This document shows, one piece after another, positions 28,061-37,143 of a stretch of DNA of 64,000 bases. How positions within the stretch are numbered: position 1 is the stretch's first letter; every line of letters starts with the position of its first letter. Made by a program: the position numbers and the translations under genes. The notes under the pieces were generated by a model, which was not told the DNA's origin, did not search any database, and saw nothing but the letters and a program-made list of their open reading frames with translations. The DNA is taken from contig NZ_KI421507.1 in the NCBI RefSeq assembly GCF_000473205.1, positions 531,934-595,933 of the forward strand. Direction: 5' to 3'. The stretch is from Pseudophaeobacter arcticus DSM 23566. Lineage in GTDB: Bacteria; Pseudomonadota; Alphaproteobacteria; Rhodobacterales; Rhodobacteraceae.

Positions 28061-28690
28061 TTAGTTGACGATGGTTGCCTGGGTGGCTGCACGCAGCTCT
28101 TCTTCGGAGACACCATCGGCGCATTCGACGATCTTCAGGCCACCTTCGACCACATCCAGCACACCAAGATTGGTGATGATGCGATCCACAACTTTCTGAC
28201 CGGTCAGAGGCAGGGTGCAGTCTTTCAGCACCTTGCTGTCGCCATGTTTGTTGGTGTGATCCATGACCACCACAACGCGGCCAACACCAGCCACCAGATC
28301 CATGGCGCCGCCCATACCCTTGACCAGCTTGCCTGGGATCATCCAGTTTGCCAGGTCGCCGTTTTCGGCCACTTCCATCGCGCCCAGGATGGCCATGGCG
28401 ATCTTGCCGCCCCGGATCATCGCAAAGCTTTGTGCGGAATCAAAATAGGCGGTCTGCGGCAGCTCGGTGATGGTCTGCTTGCCAGCATTGATCAGATCGG
28501 CGTCCTCTTCTCCCTCAAAGGGGAAGGGGCCCATGCCCAACATGCCGTTTTCCGACTGAAGTGTCACTTCGACACCTTCGGGGATGTAGTTGGAGACCAG
28601 GGTCGGGATACCGATGCCGAGGTTCACATACCAGCCGTCCTGCAGTTCCTGCGCTGCGCGGGCGGCCATTTGATTGCGGTCCCATGCCAT
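28061..28690 (-). CDS. scoB: 3-oxoacid CoA-transferase subunit B
   Basis: A 209-residue beta subunit. It moves CoA from succinyl-CoA to acetoacetate or a related 3-oxoacid. The catalytic Glu is in SENGMLG (Glu47). Other signatures are [11 protein letters not shown] and [15 protein letters not shown]. It starts 3 bases after the scoA stop, so the subunits are translationally coupled. Confidence 0.95.
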   Translation of the reverse strand: MAWDRNQMAARAAQELQDGWYVNLGIGIPTLVSNYIPEGVEVTLQSENGMLGMGPFPFEGEEDADLINAGKQTITELPQTAYFDSAQSFAMIRGGKIAMAILGAMEVAENGDLANWMIPGKLVKGMGGAMDLVAGVGRVVVVMDHTNKHGDSKVLKDCTLPLTGQKVVDRIITNLGVLDVVEGGLKIVECADGVSEEELRAATQATIVN

Positions 28691-28693
28691 GGA

Positions 28694-29413
28694 TCAGGCC
28701 TCCTTCTGGCGCACTGTGCGCTGTTCGATGCGTTTCTCGTGATCACCTTTGATGATGCGGTGCACATAGATGCCGGGCAGGTGAATACTGTCGGGGTCCA
28801 GGCTGCCCGTGGGCACGATCTCTTCGACCTCAACAATGCAGACCTTGCCGCAGGTGGCAGCAGGCGCGTTGAAGTTGCGCGCGGTCTTGCGGAACACCAG
28901 ATTGCCGGTCTCGTCGGCTTTCCAGGCTTTTACGATGGCAAGATCGGCAAAAATGCCCTCTTCCATGATATAGGTCTCGGGCTGGCCCTCGGGGCCGGTG
29001 GGGAAATCCTTGTGCTCTTTGCCCTCAGCAATAACAGTGCCGACGCCGGTTTTGGTATAAAAACCGGGGATGCCGGCGCCGCCTGCACGCATGCGCTCAG
29101 CCAGGGTGCCCTGCGGGTTGAACTCCAGCTCCAGCTCATTGCTGAGATACTGACGCATGAATTCCGCGTTTTCCCCCACATAAGAAGAGATCATCTTCTT
29201 GACCTGCTTGGTCTGCAACAGGATGCCAATGCCAAAATCGTCAACACCTGCATTGTTGGAGGCAAAGGTCAGATCCTTGGTGCCGGCCTCCTTGATTGCA
29301 TCGAGCAACAGCTCTGGAATGCCACAGAGGCCAAAGCCGCCCGCCGCAATGAACATGCCATCATGAAGCAACCCATCGAGTGCTTCAGCGGCGCTGGAAT
29401 AGATCTTCTTCAT
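28694..29413 (-). CDS. scoA: 3-oxoacid CoA-transferase subunit A
   Basis: A 239-residue alpha subunit. Signatures are IAAGGFGLCGIPELLLDAIKE (the CoA-transferase I signature), GVDDFGIGILLQTKQVKKM and RAGGAGIPGFYTKTGVGT. Together with scoB it supports ketone body or polyhydroxybutyrate-derived acetoacetate use. Its upstream region contains the repeat element at 29541-29781. Confidence 0.95.
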   Translation of the reverse strand: MKKIYSSAAEALDGLLHDGMFIAAGGFGLCGIPELLLDAIKEAGTKDLTFASNNAGVDDFGIGILLQTKQVKKMISSYVGENAEFMRQYLSNELELEFNPQGTLAERMRAGGAGIPGFYTKTGVGTVIAEGKEHKDFPTGPEGQPETYIMEEGIFADLAIVKAWKADETGNLVFRKTARNFNAPAATCGKVCIVEVEEIVPTGSLDPDSIHLPGIYVHRIIKGDHEKRIEQRTVRQKEA

Positions 29414-29540
29414 TGAGTTCTCCCATCAACAGCCAGTTGCCCCGGTTCTGGCCCCGAGACGACGCGGAGTCAATAATACTGAGCTGCGCGCGTATTACTA
29501 CGGAGCAGTAAGGCGCGCGCGGGCAAGGGCAGAGGGGGGG

Positions 29541-29781
29541 GGGGCTCCCGCGCGTTTGTGGTGTTTTGCTGCGCGAAAACACCACAAAACCCTTGGGCCC
29601 GGCGCCGGGCTGCGCCCGGCGCGCCCTCGCGATCCAGAGCGCCGGTTATGAGTGGCAAGCCTTTCGCAAAAGAGGGGTTTGCTTGGGGCACCCCCAAGCA
29701 AACGCGCCGCGCCAAAGGCGCGGCGCTGGGCCCAACGGGAGAGGGGGATCCAATGGATCACCTGATCCGGGCGGGAGCCCC
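29541..29781. repeat. Hairpin-rich intergenic element, copy A
   Basis: Bounded by inverted repeats GGGGCTCCCGCGC (29541-29553) and GGGCGGGAGCCCC (29769-29781), 12 of 13 matching. Inside are four perfect stems: 13 bp (29555-29567/29576-29588), 9 bp (29602-29610/29614-29622), 12 bp (29677-29688/29692-29703) and 10 bp (29704-29713/29717-29726). It shares the ends, the GGGCCCGGCGCC core and GCCCAACGGGA with copy C at 45542-45701. No protein is encoded. Confidence 0.75.
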
Positions 29782-29805
29782 GCCTGGGATGATCGGGAGG
29801 CTGTC

Positions 29806-32520
29806 CTAGACCGTGTCATCAGCCTTTTGGGCTGGCGCTTTCTTGGGTGCGGCGCTTTTTGCCGCTGGTTTTTTTGCCGTCGGCTTTTTGGGGGCAGCCT
29901 TTTTTGCCGGGGCCTTCTTCTTGGCCGGGGCTTTTTTCTTGGCACCTGACTTGCCGGCCTTTTCGGTGATCAGCTGAACCGCCATCTCCATGGTCACATC
30001 TTTGGCTTCCACGTCTTTGGGCAGAGTCGCATTGACCTTCTCCCATTTGACATAAGGCCCATAACGGCCATCCATGATGCTGACAGCGCCACCGCCATCG
30101 GGGTGTTCGCCCAACTCAACCAGCGCCTTGGCTGCTGCACGACGGCCGCGGCCCGGATTGTTGCGCTTTTCGGTAATCATCTCCATCGCCCGGTTCATGC
30201 CAATTTCAAAGACATCCAGTGTCTCTTTCAGATTGGCGTAAACGGGTTTTTCCTCATCCGGCAGCTGGTGCATGATATAGGGGCCAAACCGCCCGAGATT
30301 TGATGAAATGACACCGCCTTCGGGGTGGGGGCCAATTTCACGCGGCAGGGTCAGCAGGGTCACAGCCTGTTCCAGCGTCACCTCGTTTGGACCCCAGCCA
30401 GGCAGGAAATCCTTGCCTTGTTTGGGCAGGGATGACCGCGGAGGTTTCTTGTTCTCAGGCGTGGCCTCGCCGCGTTGCACATAGGGGCCAAAGCGGCCGG
30501 ACTTCAGATGAATTTCATCACCGTCATCCTCGCCTAGAATACGCTCATAGCCCTCGGCTCCCTCGCCCGAGATGGGCCGGGTATAGTTGCACTCGGGGTA
30601 GTTGCCGCAGCCGACAAAACCACCGGTGCGCGAGGTCTTCAGGTGCAGCTGACCGGCGCCGCATTTTGGGCAGACGCGTGGGTCGGTGCCGTCTTCGCGC
30701 GGCGGGTACAGCTGTGGCGCCAGGGTTTCGTCCAGCACATCCAGCACTTCGGAGATCCGCAGATCCGAGGTTTCTGAGATCGCCGCCGAAAAATCGCGCC
30801 AGAATTTGCTCAGGATGTCTTTGTAATCGCGCCCGCCGGCGCTGACGTCATCCAACTCGCCTTCCAGATTGGCGGTGAACTCATAGCCCACATAGGTGCG
30901 GAAAAAGTTCAGCAGGAAGATGGTGACGATGCGCCCCTTGTCTTCGGGGAACAGACGGTTCTTGTCCTTGCGGACATATTCGCGGTCCTGAATTGTGGTG
31001 ATGACGCTGGCATAGGTGGAGGGTCGGCCAATGCCCAGCTCTTCCATGCGCTTGACCAAAGTCGCCTCGGTAAAGCGGGGCGGCGGTTGCGTGTGGTGCT
31101 GCAGCCCCAGAACCGCCTTGTTGTCCGACAGGATCGAGGCGTCTTTGCCGGCCTTGTCGGCCTGTGGCCCCAGGGTGGCGGAAAACTTCATTGCCTCGCC
31201 CTGCATGATCTGCGGCAGGCGCTTGTCGTCCTCGTCGACGACATCGACATCGTCGCGGCCTTCCTCGTAGACCCGAAGGAAGCCGTCAAACAGCATCACC
31301 TGACCAGTGGCGCGCAGCACCACCTGGCCATCGTCCGAGCCCAGATCAACCGTGGTCCGTTCCAGACGTGCGCCTTCCATCTGGCAGGCCAGGGTGCGTT
31401 TCCAGATCAGATCATACAGCTTGCGCTGGTCGTCTTCTGAAACCTTCAGGTTTTTGGCGTCGCGGCCCATCTCGGTGGGGCGGATACATTCGTGGGCTTC
31501 CTGGGCGTTCTTGGCCTTGTTCTTGTAGATGCGCGGCGAGCTGGGCACATATTCAGCGCCATAGCGGCTGTTGATTTCTGCGCGGGCGGCCTGCACGGCC
31601 TCTGGCGCCATGTCGATACCATCGGTCCGCATATAGGTGATAAGGCCAGCCTCATAGAGCCGCTGGGCAGCATTCATGCACTGTTTGGCACCCATGCCAA
31701 ATTTGCGGCTGGCTTCTTGTTGCAGGGTCGAGGTCATGAAGGGCGCCGAAGGGTTCCGGGAGGCGGGTTTGGCCTCAACCGATTTGGCCACCATGGTGCG
31801 GCTGGAAACCGCCTGCACGGCCAGTTCAGCGGCAGTGGAATTGGCCAGGCTGTATTTGTCGAGCTTATCCCCGGCCAAAACCGTCAGGCGCGCTTCAAAC
31901 TCCTGACCGCGCGGGGTGGTCATATTGGCTTTGACTGACCAATATTCCTGCGGATTAAACGCCTCGATCTCCATCTCGCGTTCAACGATCAAGCGCAGGC
32001 AGACCGATTGCACCCGCCCTGCTGAGCGCGCACCCGGCAGTTTGCGCCACAGAACCGGCGACAGGTTAAAGCCCACCAGATAGTCAAGTGCGCGGCGGGC
32101 CAGATAGGCTTCGACCAGAGGCATATCCACCTGACGCGGATTGCGCATGGCCTCGGCAACGGCCTCTTTGGTGATGGCATTAAAAGTCACCCGGCTGACG
32201 GGGGTATCCTTTTTGATCGACCGCCGTTTGGTCAGCGCCTCTTGTAGATGCCAGCTGATGGCCTCGCCTTCGCGGTCAGGGTCAGTTGCGAGAATCAGTT
32301 CGTTGTCTTCTTTGAGTGCATCGGCGATGGCTTTGACATGTTTGCGGCTGTCATTGCCGATCTCCCATGTCATCTCAAAGTCGTTGTCCGTATCGACCGA
32401 TCCGTTTTTGGCGGGCAGGTCGCGTACATGGCCATAAGATGCCAGAACGGTATAGTTCGACCCCAGGTACTTATTGATTGTTTTGGCCTTGGCCGGGGAT
32501 TCGACAACAACAACTGGCAT
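29806..32520 (-). CDS. topA: DNA topoisomerase I
   Basis: A 904-residue type IA topoisomerase that relaxes negative supercoils. Toprim motifs VVVESPAKAKTINKYLG at the N-terminus and ATDPDREGEAISWH are present. The active-site Tyr lies in LITYMRTDGIDMA (about residue 295). One C4 zinc ribbon (CPKCGAGQLHLK, CGNYPEC) is followed by repeats of the GRFGPYVQ type. The C-terminal 50 residues are an Ala/Lys/Pro-rich basic tail. The ATG at 32520 is preferred to one 17 codons upstream. Confidence 0.97.
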   Translation of the reverse strand: MPVVVVESPAKAKTINKYLGSNYTVLASYGHVRDLPAKNGSVDTDNDFEMTWEIGNDSRKHVKAIADALKEDNELILATDPDREGEAISWHLQEALTKRRSIKKDTPVSRVTFNAITKEAVAEAMRNPRQVDMPLVEAYLARRALDYLVGFNLSPVLWRKLPGARSAGRVQSVCLRLIVEREMEIEAFNPQEYWSVKANMTTPRGQEFEARLTVLAGDKLDKYSLANSTAAELAVQAVSSRTMVAKSVEAKPASRNPSAPFMTSTLQQEASRKFGMGAKQCMNAAQRLYEAGLITYMRTDGIDMAPEAVQAARAEINSRYGAEYVPSSPRIYKNKAKNAQEAHECIRPTEMGRDAKNLKVSEDDQRKLYDLIWKRTLACQMEGARLERTTVDLGSDDGQVVLRATGQVMLFDGFLRVYEEGRDDVDVVDEDDKRLPQIMQGEAMKFSATLGPQADKAGKDASILSDNKAVLGLQHHTQPPPRFTEATLVKRMEELGIGRPSTYASVITTIQDREYVRKDKNRLFPEDKGRIVTIFLLNFFRTYVGYEFTANLEGELDDVSAGGRDYKDILSKFWRDFSAAISETSDLRISEVLDVLDETLAPQLYPPREDGTDPRVCPKCGAGQLHLKTSRTGGFVGCGNYPECNYTRPISGEGAEGYERILGEDDGDEIHLKSGRFGPYVQRGEATPENKKPPRSSLPKQGKDFLPGWGPNEVTLEQAVTLLTLPREIGPHPEGGVISSNLGRFGPYIMHQLPDEEKPVYANLKETLDVFEIGMNRAMEMITEKRNNPGRGRRAAAKALVELGEHPDGGGAVSIMDGRYGPYVKWEKVNATLPKDVEAKDVTMEMAVQLITEKAGKSGAKKKAPAKKKAPAKKAAPKKPTAKKPAAKSAAPKKAPAQKADDTV

Positions 32521-32592
32521 GTAATTCTTTGGCCTCTTAAGTGCACTAACGGGCGTTCTATGGCCGCGCAAGTTCAGCGGCGCAAGGGGAGA

Positions 32593-32736
32593 ATGTCAAT
32601 GAGCGAGCATTGGACGCAGCAGCTGCGCCAGTTGTCAGGCGCATTTTCTGACCTGATCCATGTGGCCTTTGGGATGTTTTTTGATCTTCCTCAGGGGGCG
32701 CAAATGAGGGGGCAAAGAGGGGGCAGGGGGCTGTGA
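32593..32736 (+). CDS. Candidate small protein divergent from topA
   Basis: A 47-codon ORF with AGGGGAGA directly before ATG (32593) and a second in-frame ATG at 32599. It encodes MSMSEHWTQQLRQLSGAF followed by SDLIHVAFGMFFDLP and a Gly/Arg tail. No known domain. The remaining 362-base topA-dprA spacer has no other gene. Confidence 0.35.
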   Translation: MSMSEHWTQQLRQLSGAFSDLIHVAFGMFFDLPQGAQMRGQRGGRGL

Positions 32737-32882
32737 CAGGACATTGATATCTCCAGATATGACGGGGGCTTCAGGCCAACGGGAAAGGCCAACTTGAAAT
32801 TGGCGGGCTGAAACGCGGCTGAGCGCCTATGGCGATGGGAATGCAAGGTCTTTGGCGCAGGTGGTTGTTGTTGCGGGTGCTA

Positions 32883-34139
32883 CTATCCGCTCTTGTCCTC
32901 GCTGCTGCGCCTGGTGAGCAGGCCGCCGGGAATGCGGCTGATCTTGCCCTCTAACTCCAGTTCGGTCAGCGCCGGGGTAAAAGCCTGCGGCGTCAGCTCC
33001 AGATCGCGCATCAATTGATCCGAGGCCGTCGGGCTGGGGCCAAGACCGGCCAGAATCATCTGGTGCAACGCCGAGGTCTCTTTCAGGCTGCGCTTTTCCG
33101 GAGGCGGCGTCGGCACCCCCGCCAGCGCCTGTGTCAGGGCCGAAAGCTGCGATAGTTTTTCTGTAACAATGTCCTTGCGACCAGACATAGCAGGTCTGGG
33201 GACATCCGGTGCAGCGGGCGCGGTCTTGCCAGATGCCACAGATGTAACCGGGGCAAGTGCTGCAATGACATCTTCGGCATTGCGCACCAGAACCGCGCCG
33301 TCGCGGATCAGGGCATTGCAGCCATATGCACGGGCATCAAAGGGGTGACCGGGGACGGCCATGACCTCGCGTCCCAGATCCAGCGCGTCGCGGGCGGTGA
33401 TCAGGCTGCCGGACCGGCCTGCGGCCTCAACCACGATGACGGCCTGGGCGAGACCGGCAATGATGCGGTTGCGTTTGGGAAAATCACGCGCCTGCGGTGT
33501 CCGCCGCATGGGCTGTTCTGACAGGATCAGGCCCTTGCTGGCGATATGTTGGGCCAGTTCGGTATTTTGCGAGGGGTAAATCACATCGCAGCCCCCGGCC
33601 AGAACCGCAATGGTGCCGGTCTCCAGACTGGCGAGATGGGCTGCGGTATCCACGCCGCGCGCCAGACCCGACACCACGGTAAATCCTGCCGCGCCCAGAT
33701 CGCGGGCCAGACTGCGCGCCATGCGGGTGCCCAAGGAGGAGGCATTGCGGGCGCCGACCAGGGCAATCATTGGTCGCGTAAGAAGTTGTATATCACCAAT
33801 CGCCCAGAGCAACGGTGGCGCTGAGCTGAGCTGTGCGAGGGCGGGGGGATAGAGCGGGGCATCAAAGCACAAAAGCCGCGCTTTGGCGGCTTTTGCGGCT
33901 TTTACTTCTGCGGTGACCGCGCTTGCAGGACATATTTCATACCCGGACATTCCGGCGGCACGTGCCATTTTTGGCAACGCATCCAGCGCGTTCTGCGCTG
34001 AACCATGCTCTGCGAGGAGGCGGTGAAAACTCACTGGGCCTACGCGTCGAGAGCGCAAAAGACGAAGCCTGGAAAACCAGCTATCTTCCGTGGTGGGTGG
34101 GAGTGGGGGGTGAGTGGAAGAATGTGCTTCTTCGGTCAT
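32883..34139 (-). CDS. dprA: DNA-processing protein DprA
   Basis: A 418-residue protein with a SAM-like N-terminus (VGPVSFHRLLAEHGSA), a Rossmann-like DprA core (about 120-330: VGARNASSLGTRMARSLARDL, VSGLARGVDTAAH, IIAGLAQAVIVVEAAGRSGSL) and a C-terminal winged helix (about 345-410). DprA binds incoming single-stranded DNA and loads RecA in natural transformation. Monocistronic. Confidence 0.95.
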   Translation of the reverse strand: MTEEAHSSTHPPLPPTTEDSWFSRLRLLRSRRVGPVSFHRLLAEHGSAQNALDALPKMARAAGMSGYEICPASAVTAEVKAAKAAKARLLCFDAPLYPPALAQLSSAPPLLWAIGDIQLLTRPMIALVGARNASSLGTRMARSLARDLGAAGFTVVSGLARGVDTAAHLASLETGTIAVLAGGCDVIYPSQNTELAQHIASKGLILSEQPMRRTPQARDFPKRNRIIAGLAQAVIVVEAAGRSGSLITARDALDLGREVMAVPGHPFDARAYGCNALIRDGAVLVRNAEDVIAALAPVTSVASGKTAPAAPDVPRPAMSGRKDIVTEKLSQLSALTQALAGVPTPPPEKRSLKETSALHQMILAGLGPSPTASDQLMRDLELTPQAFTPALTELELEGKISRIPGGLLTRRSSEDKSG

Positions 34140-34496
34140 CCGTGGCTCCGCCTGTTTGCAATTAAAGGAATACCCCTGAAACAGTTAACAGGCGGTGAAT
34201 GTTTGAAAATTATCCAAAGTTTTTCGACAACATGGTCATGATTTGTTGAGATCCTGTAAAACCCGCGTCAGGGTGTTGAAAACTAACAGTAAAGATTTCT
34301 GTCCCCGGCGTCAGTTTGCCTGTTTTCAGCCGAAAAAGCCCGCAAAAAGCCCAAAAAAACGCGACCAAATCGGCCGCGTTCCTGATAAAGCCCCATCTTA
34401 CCGTCACGATTTACGATAAGTTTTTGCCCCTTTGTTAATGGCTTGGCTCCGGGTCTTTTTGTGTTGGATGCCTGGCCGGGGGCTCTGTGCGTGGTG
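34140..34496. other. dprA-tldD intergenic region
   Basis: 357 bases, noticeably AT-rich relative to the flanking genes. It holds the tldD terminator (34353-34380) and presumably the dprA promoter. I see no gene. Confidence 0.5.
34353..34380 (-). terminator. Intrinsic terminator downstream of tldD
   Basis: On the minus strand AACGCGGCC pairs with GGTCGCGTT (one G-U pair, loop GATTT) followed by seven T. It lies about 117 bases after the tldD stop. Confidence 0.75.
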
Positions 34497-35918
34497 TCAG
34501 GTCGCCGAGCCGCCAACCGTCAGCCCATCCATCAGGACGCTGGGCTGGCCAACGCCAACCGGCACCCATTGCCCGGCTTTGCCGCAGTTGCCCATGCCTG
34601 GGTCCAGCTCCATGTCATTGCCAAGTGCGCGGATTTGTTTCAGCGCGGTGGCGCCATCGCCAATAAGGGTGGCGCCTTTGACCGGGGCGCCCACCTTGCC
34701 GTTTTCCACCCGGTAGGCTTCGGTGCAGGAGAAGACAAATTTACCATTGGTAATATCAACCTGGCCGCCACCAAACCCGACGGCCCAGATGCCGTCTTTG
34801 ACACCGGCAACCAGATCGGCGGGGTCTGTTTCGCCGCCCAGCATATAGGTGTTGGTCATTCGGGGCATTGGCGCATGGGCGTAGCTTTGGCGCCGCCCGT
34901 TGCCGGTTGGCTCAACCCCCATAAGGCGGGCGTTCTGCCGGTCCTGCATAAAGCCCACAAGAATGCCATCCTCGATCAGGGTGGTCTTTTGCGACGGGGT
35001 ACCTTCGTCATCCACGGTGATCGAGCCGCGCCGGTCAGCGATGGTGCCATCATCCAGCACGGTGACGCCGGGGGCCGCAATGCGCTGGCCCATCAGGCCC
35101 GCAAAGGCAGAGCTGCCCTTGCGATTGAAATCGCCTTCCAGCCCATGACCAATGGCCTCGTGCAGCAAAATGCCGGGCCAGCCCGGCCCAAGCACCACCT
35201 CCATGGCGCCCGCCGGGGCGGGGACGGCCTCCAGGTTGACCAGAGCAATTCGCAGCGCCTCTTTGGCTTTGGCGGCCCAGGCGGCGGGATCTATCAACCC
35301 GTCCAGCCCGACACGGCCACCACCGCCGGCCGAGCCGCTTTCGCGCCGCCCGTCCTGCTCGACAATCACCGAGACATTGAGCCGCGTCATCGGCCGGGTG
35401 TCGCGCACCCGCACCCCGTCGGCGCGCAGAATTTCGATCTCTTGCAAAGAGGCGGCGATCGAGGCCGAGACCTGCACCACTCTTTGATCTAGATCACGCG
35501 CAAAGGCGTCAATCTCGCGCAGGGTCTCGACTTTGACGGGGAAGGGCAGATCGCCAATCGGATCCGCATCGGTATAAAGCCTTTTGTTGGTCGCCTGAGG
35601 CGCATCCGCATAGGTGCCGCCGCCCGCGCCGATGGCCAGCCGCGCGGTCTGCGCGGCCCGCTTCAGGGCGGCTATGGAGACATCGGTGGAATGGGCGTAT
35701 CCAGCCACCTCGCCGTTGACCGCCCTTAGTCCAAACCCTTCGGAGGCATCATAACTGGCACTGCGCAGCCGACCATCGTCAAACATCAGCGCTTCTGACT
35801 TGTGACGTTCGGCAAAAATCTCGCCATCTTCGGCACCAGCAAGGGTTTCGCGCAGGATTGGCAGGGCCTCATCCTCGGGGAGCAGGGTTTCAAAGGGTCG
35901 AAAGGCTGGGTTTTCCAT
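34497..35918 (-). CDS. tldD: Metalloprotease TldD
   Basis: A 473-residue zinc peptidase of the TldD/PmbA family. The HExxxH motif is HEAIGH (about residue 251). Other signatures are LGPGWPGILLHEAIGHG, TVDDEGTPSQKTTLIEDG and YMLGGETDPADLV. With PmbA/TldE it processes modified peptides and antitoxins. No tldE gene is in the window. A perfect FNR-type palindrome lies 21-34 bases upstream of the start. Confidence 0.95.
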   Translation of the reverse strand: MENPAFRPFETLLPEDEALPILRETLAGAEDGEIFAERHKSEALMFDDGRLRSASYDASEGFGLRAVNGEVAGYAHSTDVSIAALKRAAQTARLAIGAGGGTYADAPQATNKRLYTDADPIGDLPFPVKVETLREIDAFARDLDQRVVQVSASIAASLQEIEILRADGVRVRDTRPMTRLNVSVIVEQDGRRESGSAGGGGRVGLDGLIDPAAWAAKAKEALRIALVNLEAVPAPAGAMEVVLGPGWPGILLHEAIGHGLEGDFNRKGSSAFAGLMGQRIAAPGVTVLDDGTIADRRGSITVDDEGTPSQKTTLIEDGILVGFMQDRQNARLMGVEPTGNGRRQSYAHAPMPRMTNTYMLGGETDPADLVAGVKDGIWAVGFGGGQVDITNGKFVFSCTEAYRVENGKVGAPVKGATLIGDGATALKQIRALGNDMELDPGMGNCGKAGQWVPVGVGQPSVLMDGLTVGGSAT

Positions 35919-35938
35919 GTCACGGACCTCAGGTTTTT

Positions 35939-35952
35939 TTGATCTAAATCAA
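35939..35952. promoter_or_regulatory. FNR/FnrL-type binding site
   Basis: TTGATCTAAATCAA matches the FNR consensus TTGAT-N4-ATCAA at all ten fixed positions. It sits between divergent tldD (21 bases from its start codon) and coxB (164 bases upstream), so it could set oxygen-dependent expression of aa3 oxidase, tldD or both. Confidence 0.7.
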
Positions 35953-36115
35953 GAAAGCGACGCTTTGACGCTCGCCTGCCTCTTTATCTGTACGCCTGAA
36001 TATGATTTTAAGCAGCACCAAAGACAACGGGTACGAGCGCGATTTGTGGAATCAACTCTCCATGGGGCGCAATCGGCTGTAAGAATAAATCGATCACTAA
36101 CGATCAGGACATGAT

Positions 36116-37030
36116 ATGAAGAATGCTTTGATGCTTTCGGGCCTTTTTGCTGGCCTTTCCAGTCTTCCAGCCATGGCGCAAGAAGCTCTGGAAACCATTG
36201 GTAAGCCAACAAATGGCGGCCTGAACTTCCAGCCAGCGGGGACCGAACTGGCTGAGGGTATCCACAAACTAGACGGGATGGTTCTTGTCATCATCACTGC
36301 GGTCTGTGTTTTTGTCGCAGCGCTGCTGCTTTATGCGATTGTGCGCTTCAACCGTCGCGCCAATCCAACACCTGCCGCTTTTACCCACCACACGCCCATC
36401 GAAATCGCCTGGACGCTGATCCCAATCCTGGTGCTGGTCTTCATCGGCTCCTTCTCGCTGCCCGAACTGTTCCGCCAGCAGGAAATCCCCAAAGGGGACG
36501 TTACCATCAAGGTGACAGGCTATCAGTGGTACTGGGGCTATGAATATGTCGACCACGGCTTTGGCTTTGAAAGCTACATGCTGGGCAACCCCTCGACATT
36601 GGATGCAACAGTCCGCGCTGCGGATGCAGATGTGACCCCATTTGTTTTGGACGATGCGATGCGCGCCAAACTGGTGGATGCAGGGTTCAACGAAGATGAA
36701 TTCCTGCTGGCCACAGATACTTCGGTTGTTGTGCCGGTTGGCAAAACCATCGTGATGCAGGTGACGGGTGCCGACGTGATCCACTCCTGGGCCATTCCCG
36801 CCTTTGGCGTGAAGCAGGATGCGGTTCCTGGTCGTCTGGCCGAACTGTGGTTCAAGGCGGAAAAAGAAGGTATCTACTTTGGTCAGTGTTCCGAACTTTG
36901 CGGCAAGGACCACGCCTATATGCCGATCACTGTGAAAGTGGTCAGCCAAGAGGCCTATGACGCATGGCTGAAAGGCGCAATCGACCAATACGCCGGTCTG
37001 CCCCAGTCCTATCAGGTTGCTTCCAACTGA
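36116..37030 (+). CDS. coxB: Cytochrome c oxidase subunit II
   Basis: A 304-residue subunit carrying the CuA centre that receives electrons from cytochrome c. Signal peptide (about 1-22), two membrane helices (about 55-80 and 95-120), then the cupredoxin domain. CuA ligands are visible: [11 protein letters not shown] and [16 protein letters not shown] (Cys258, Cys262, His266, Met269). AGGAC precedes the ATG. It opens the cox operon; subunit I is not in the window. Confidence 0.97.
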   Translation: MKNALMLSGLFAGLSSLPAMAQEALETIGKPTNGGLNFQPAGTELAEGIHKLDGMVLVIITAVCVFVAALLLYAIVRFNRRANPTPAAFTHHTPIEIAWTLIPILVLVFIGSFSLPELFRQQEIPKGDVTIKVTGYQWYWGYEYVDHGFGFESYMLGNPSTLDATVRAADADVTPFVLDDAMRAKLVDAGFNEDEFLLATDTSVVVPVGKTIVMQVTGADVIHSWAIPAFGVKQDAVPGRLAELWFKAEKEGIYFGQCSELCGKDHAYMPITVKVVSQEAYDAWLKGAIDQYAGLPQSYQVASN

Positions 37031-37095
37031 GGCACGCCTCACCAATCGCCTCTTTGGGTGCGCAGAGTGGCGCGCCGGGAAAGGCATGAAACGAG

Positions 37096-37123
37096 AGAAA
37101 TGCGCAGGGTTCTGCGCATTTCT
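37096..37123 (+). promoter_or_regulatory. Strong hairpin between coxB and cyoE
   Basis: AGAAATGCGCAG (37096-37107) pairs perfectly with CTGCGCATTTCT (37112-37123), loop GGTT. It lies 20 bases before the cyoE start and lacks a full U-tract, so it may protect the coxB 3' end or reduce read-through. Confidence 0.6.
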
Positions 37124-37143
37124 GGTCGACAAAAGGGTCTACG

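Noticed and set aside
28043..29416. 457-codon plus-strand ORF opposite scoAB
   Set aside because: It spans both scoB and scoA in antisense and has no signal of its own.
35483..35496. Near-FNR sequence TTGATCTAGATCAC inside tldD
   Set aside because: One end is mismatched and it lies within coding sequence.
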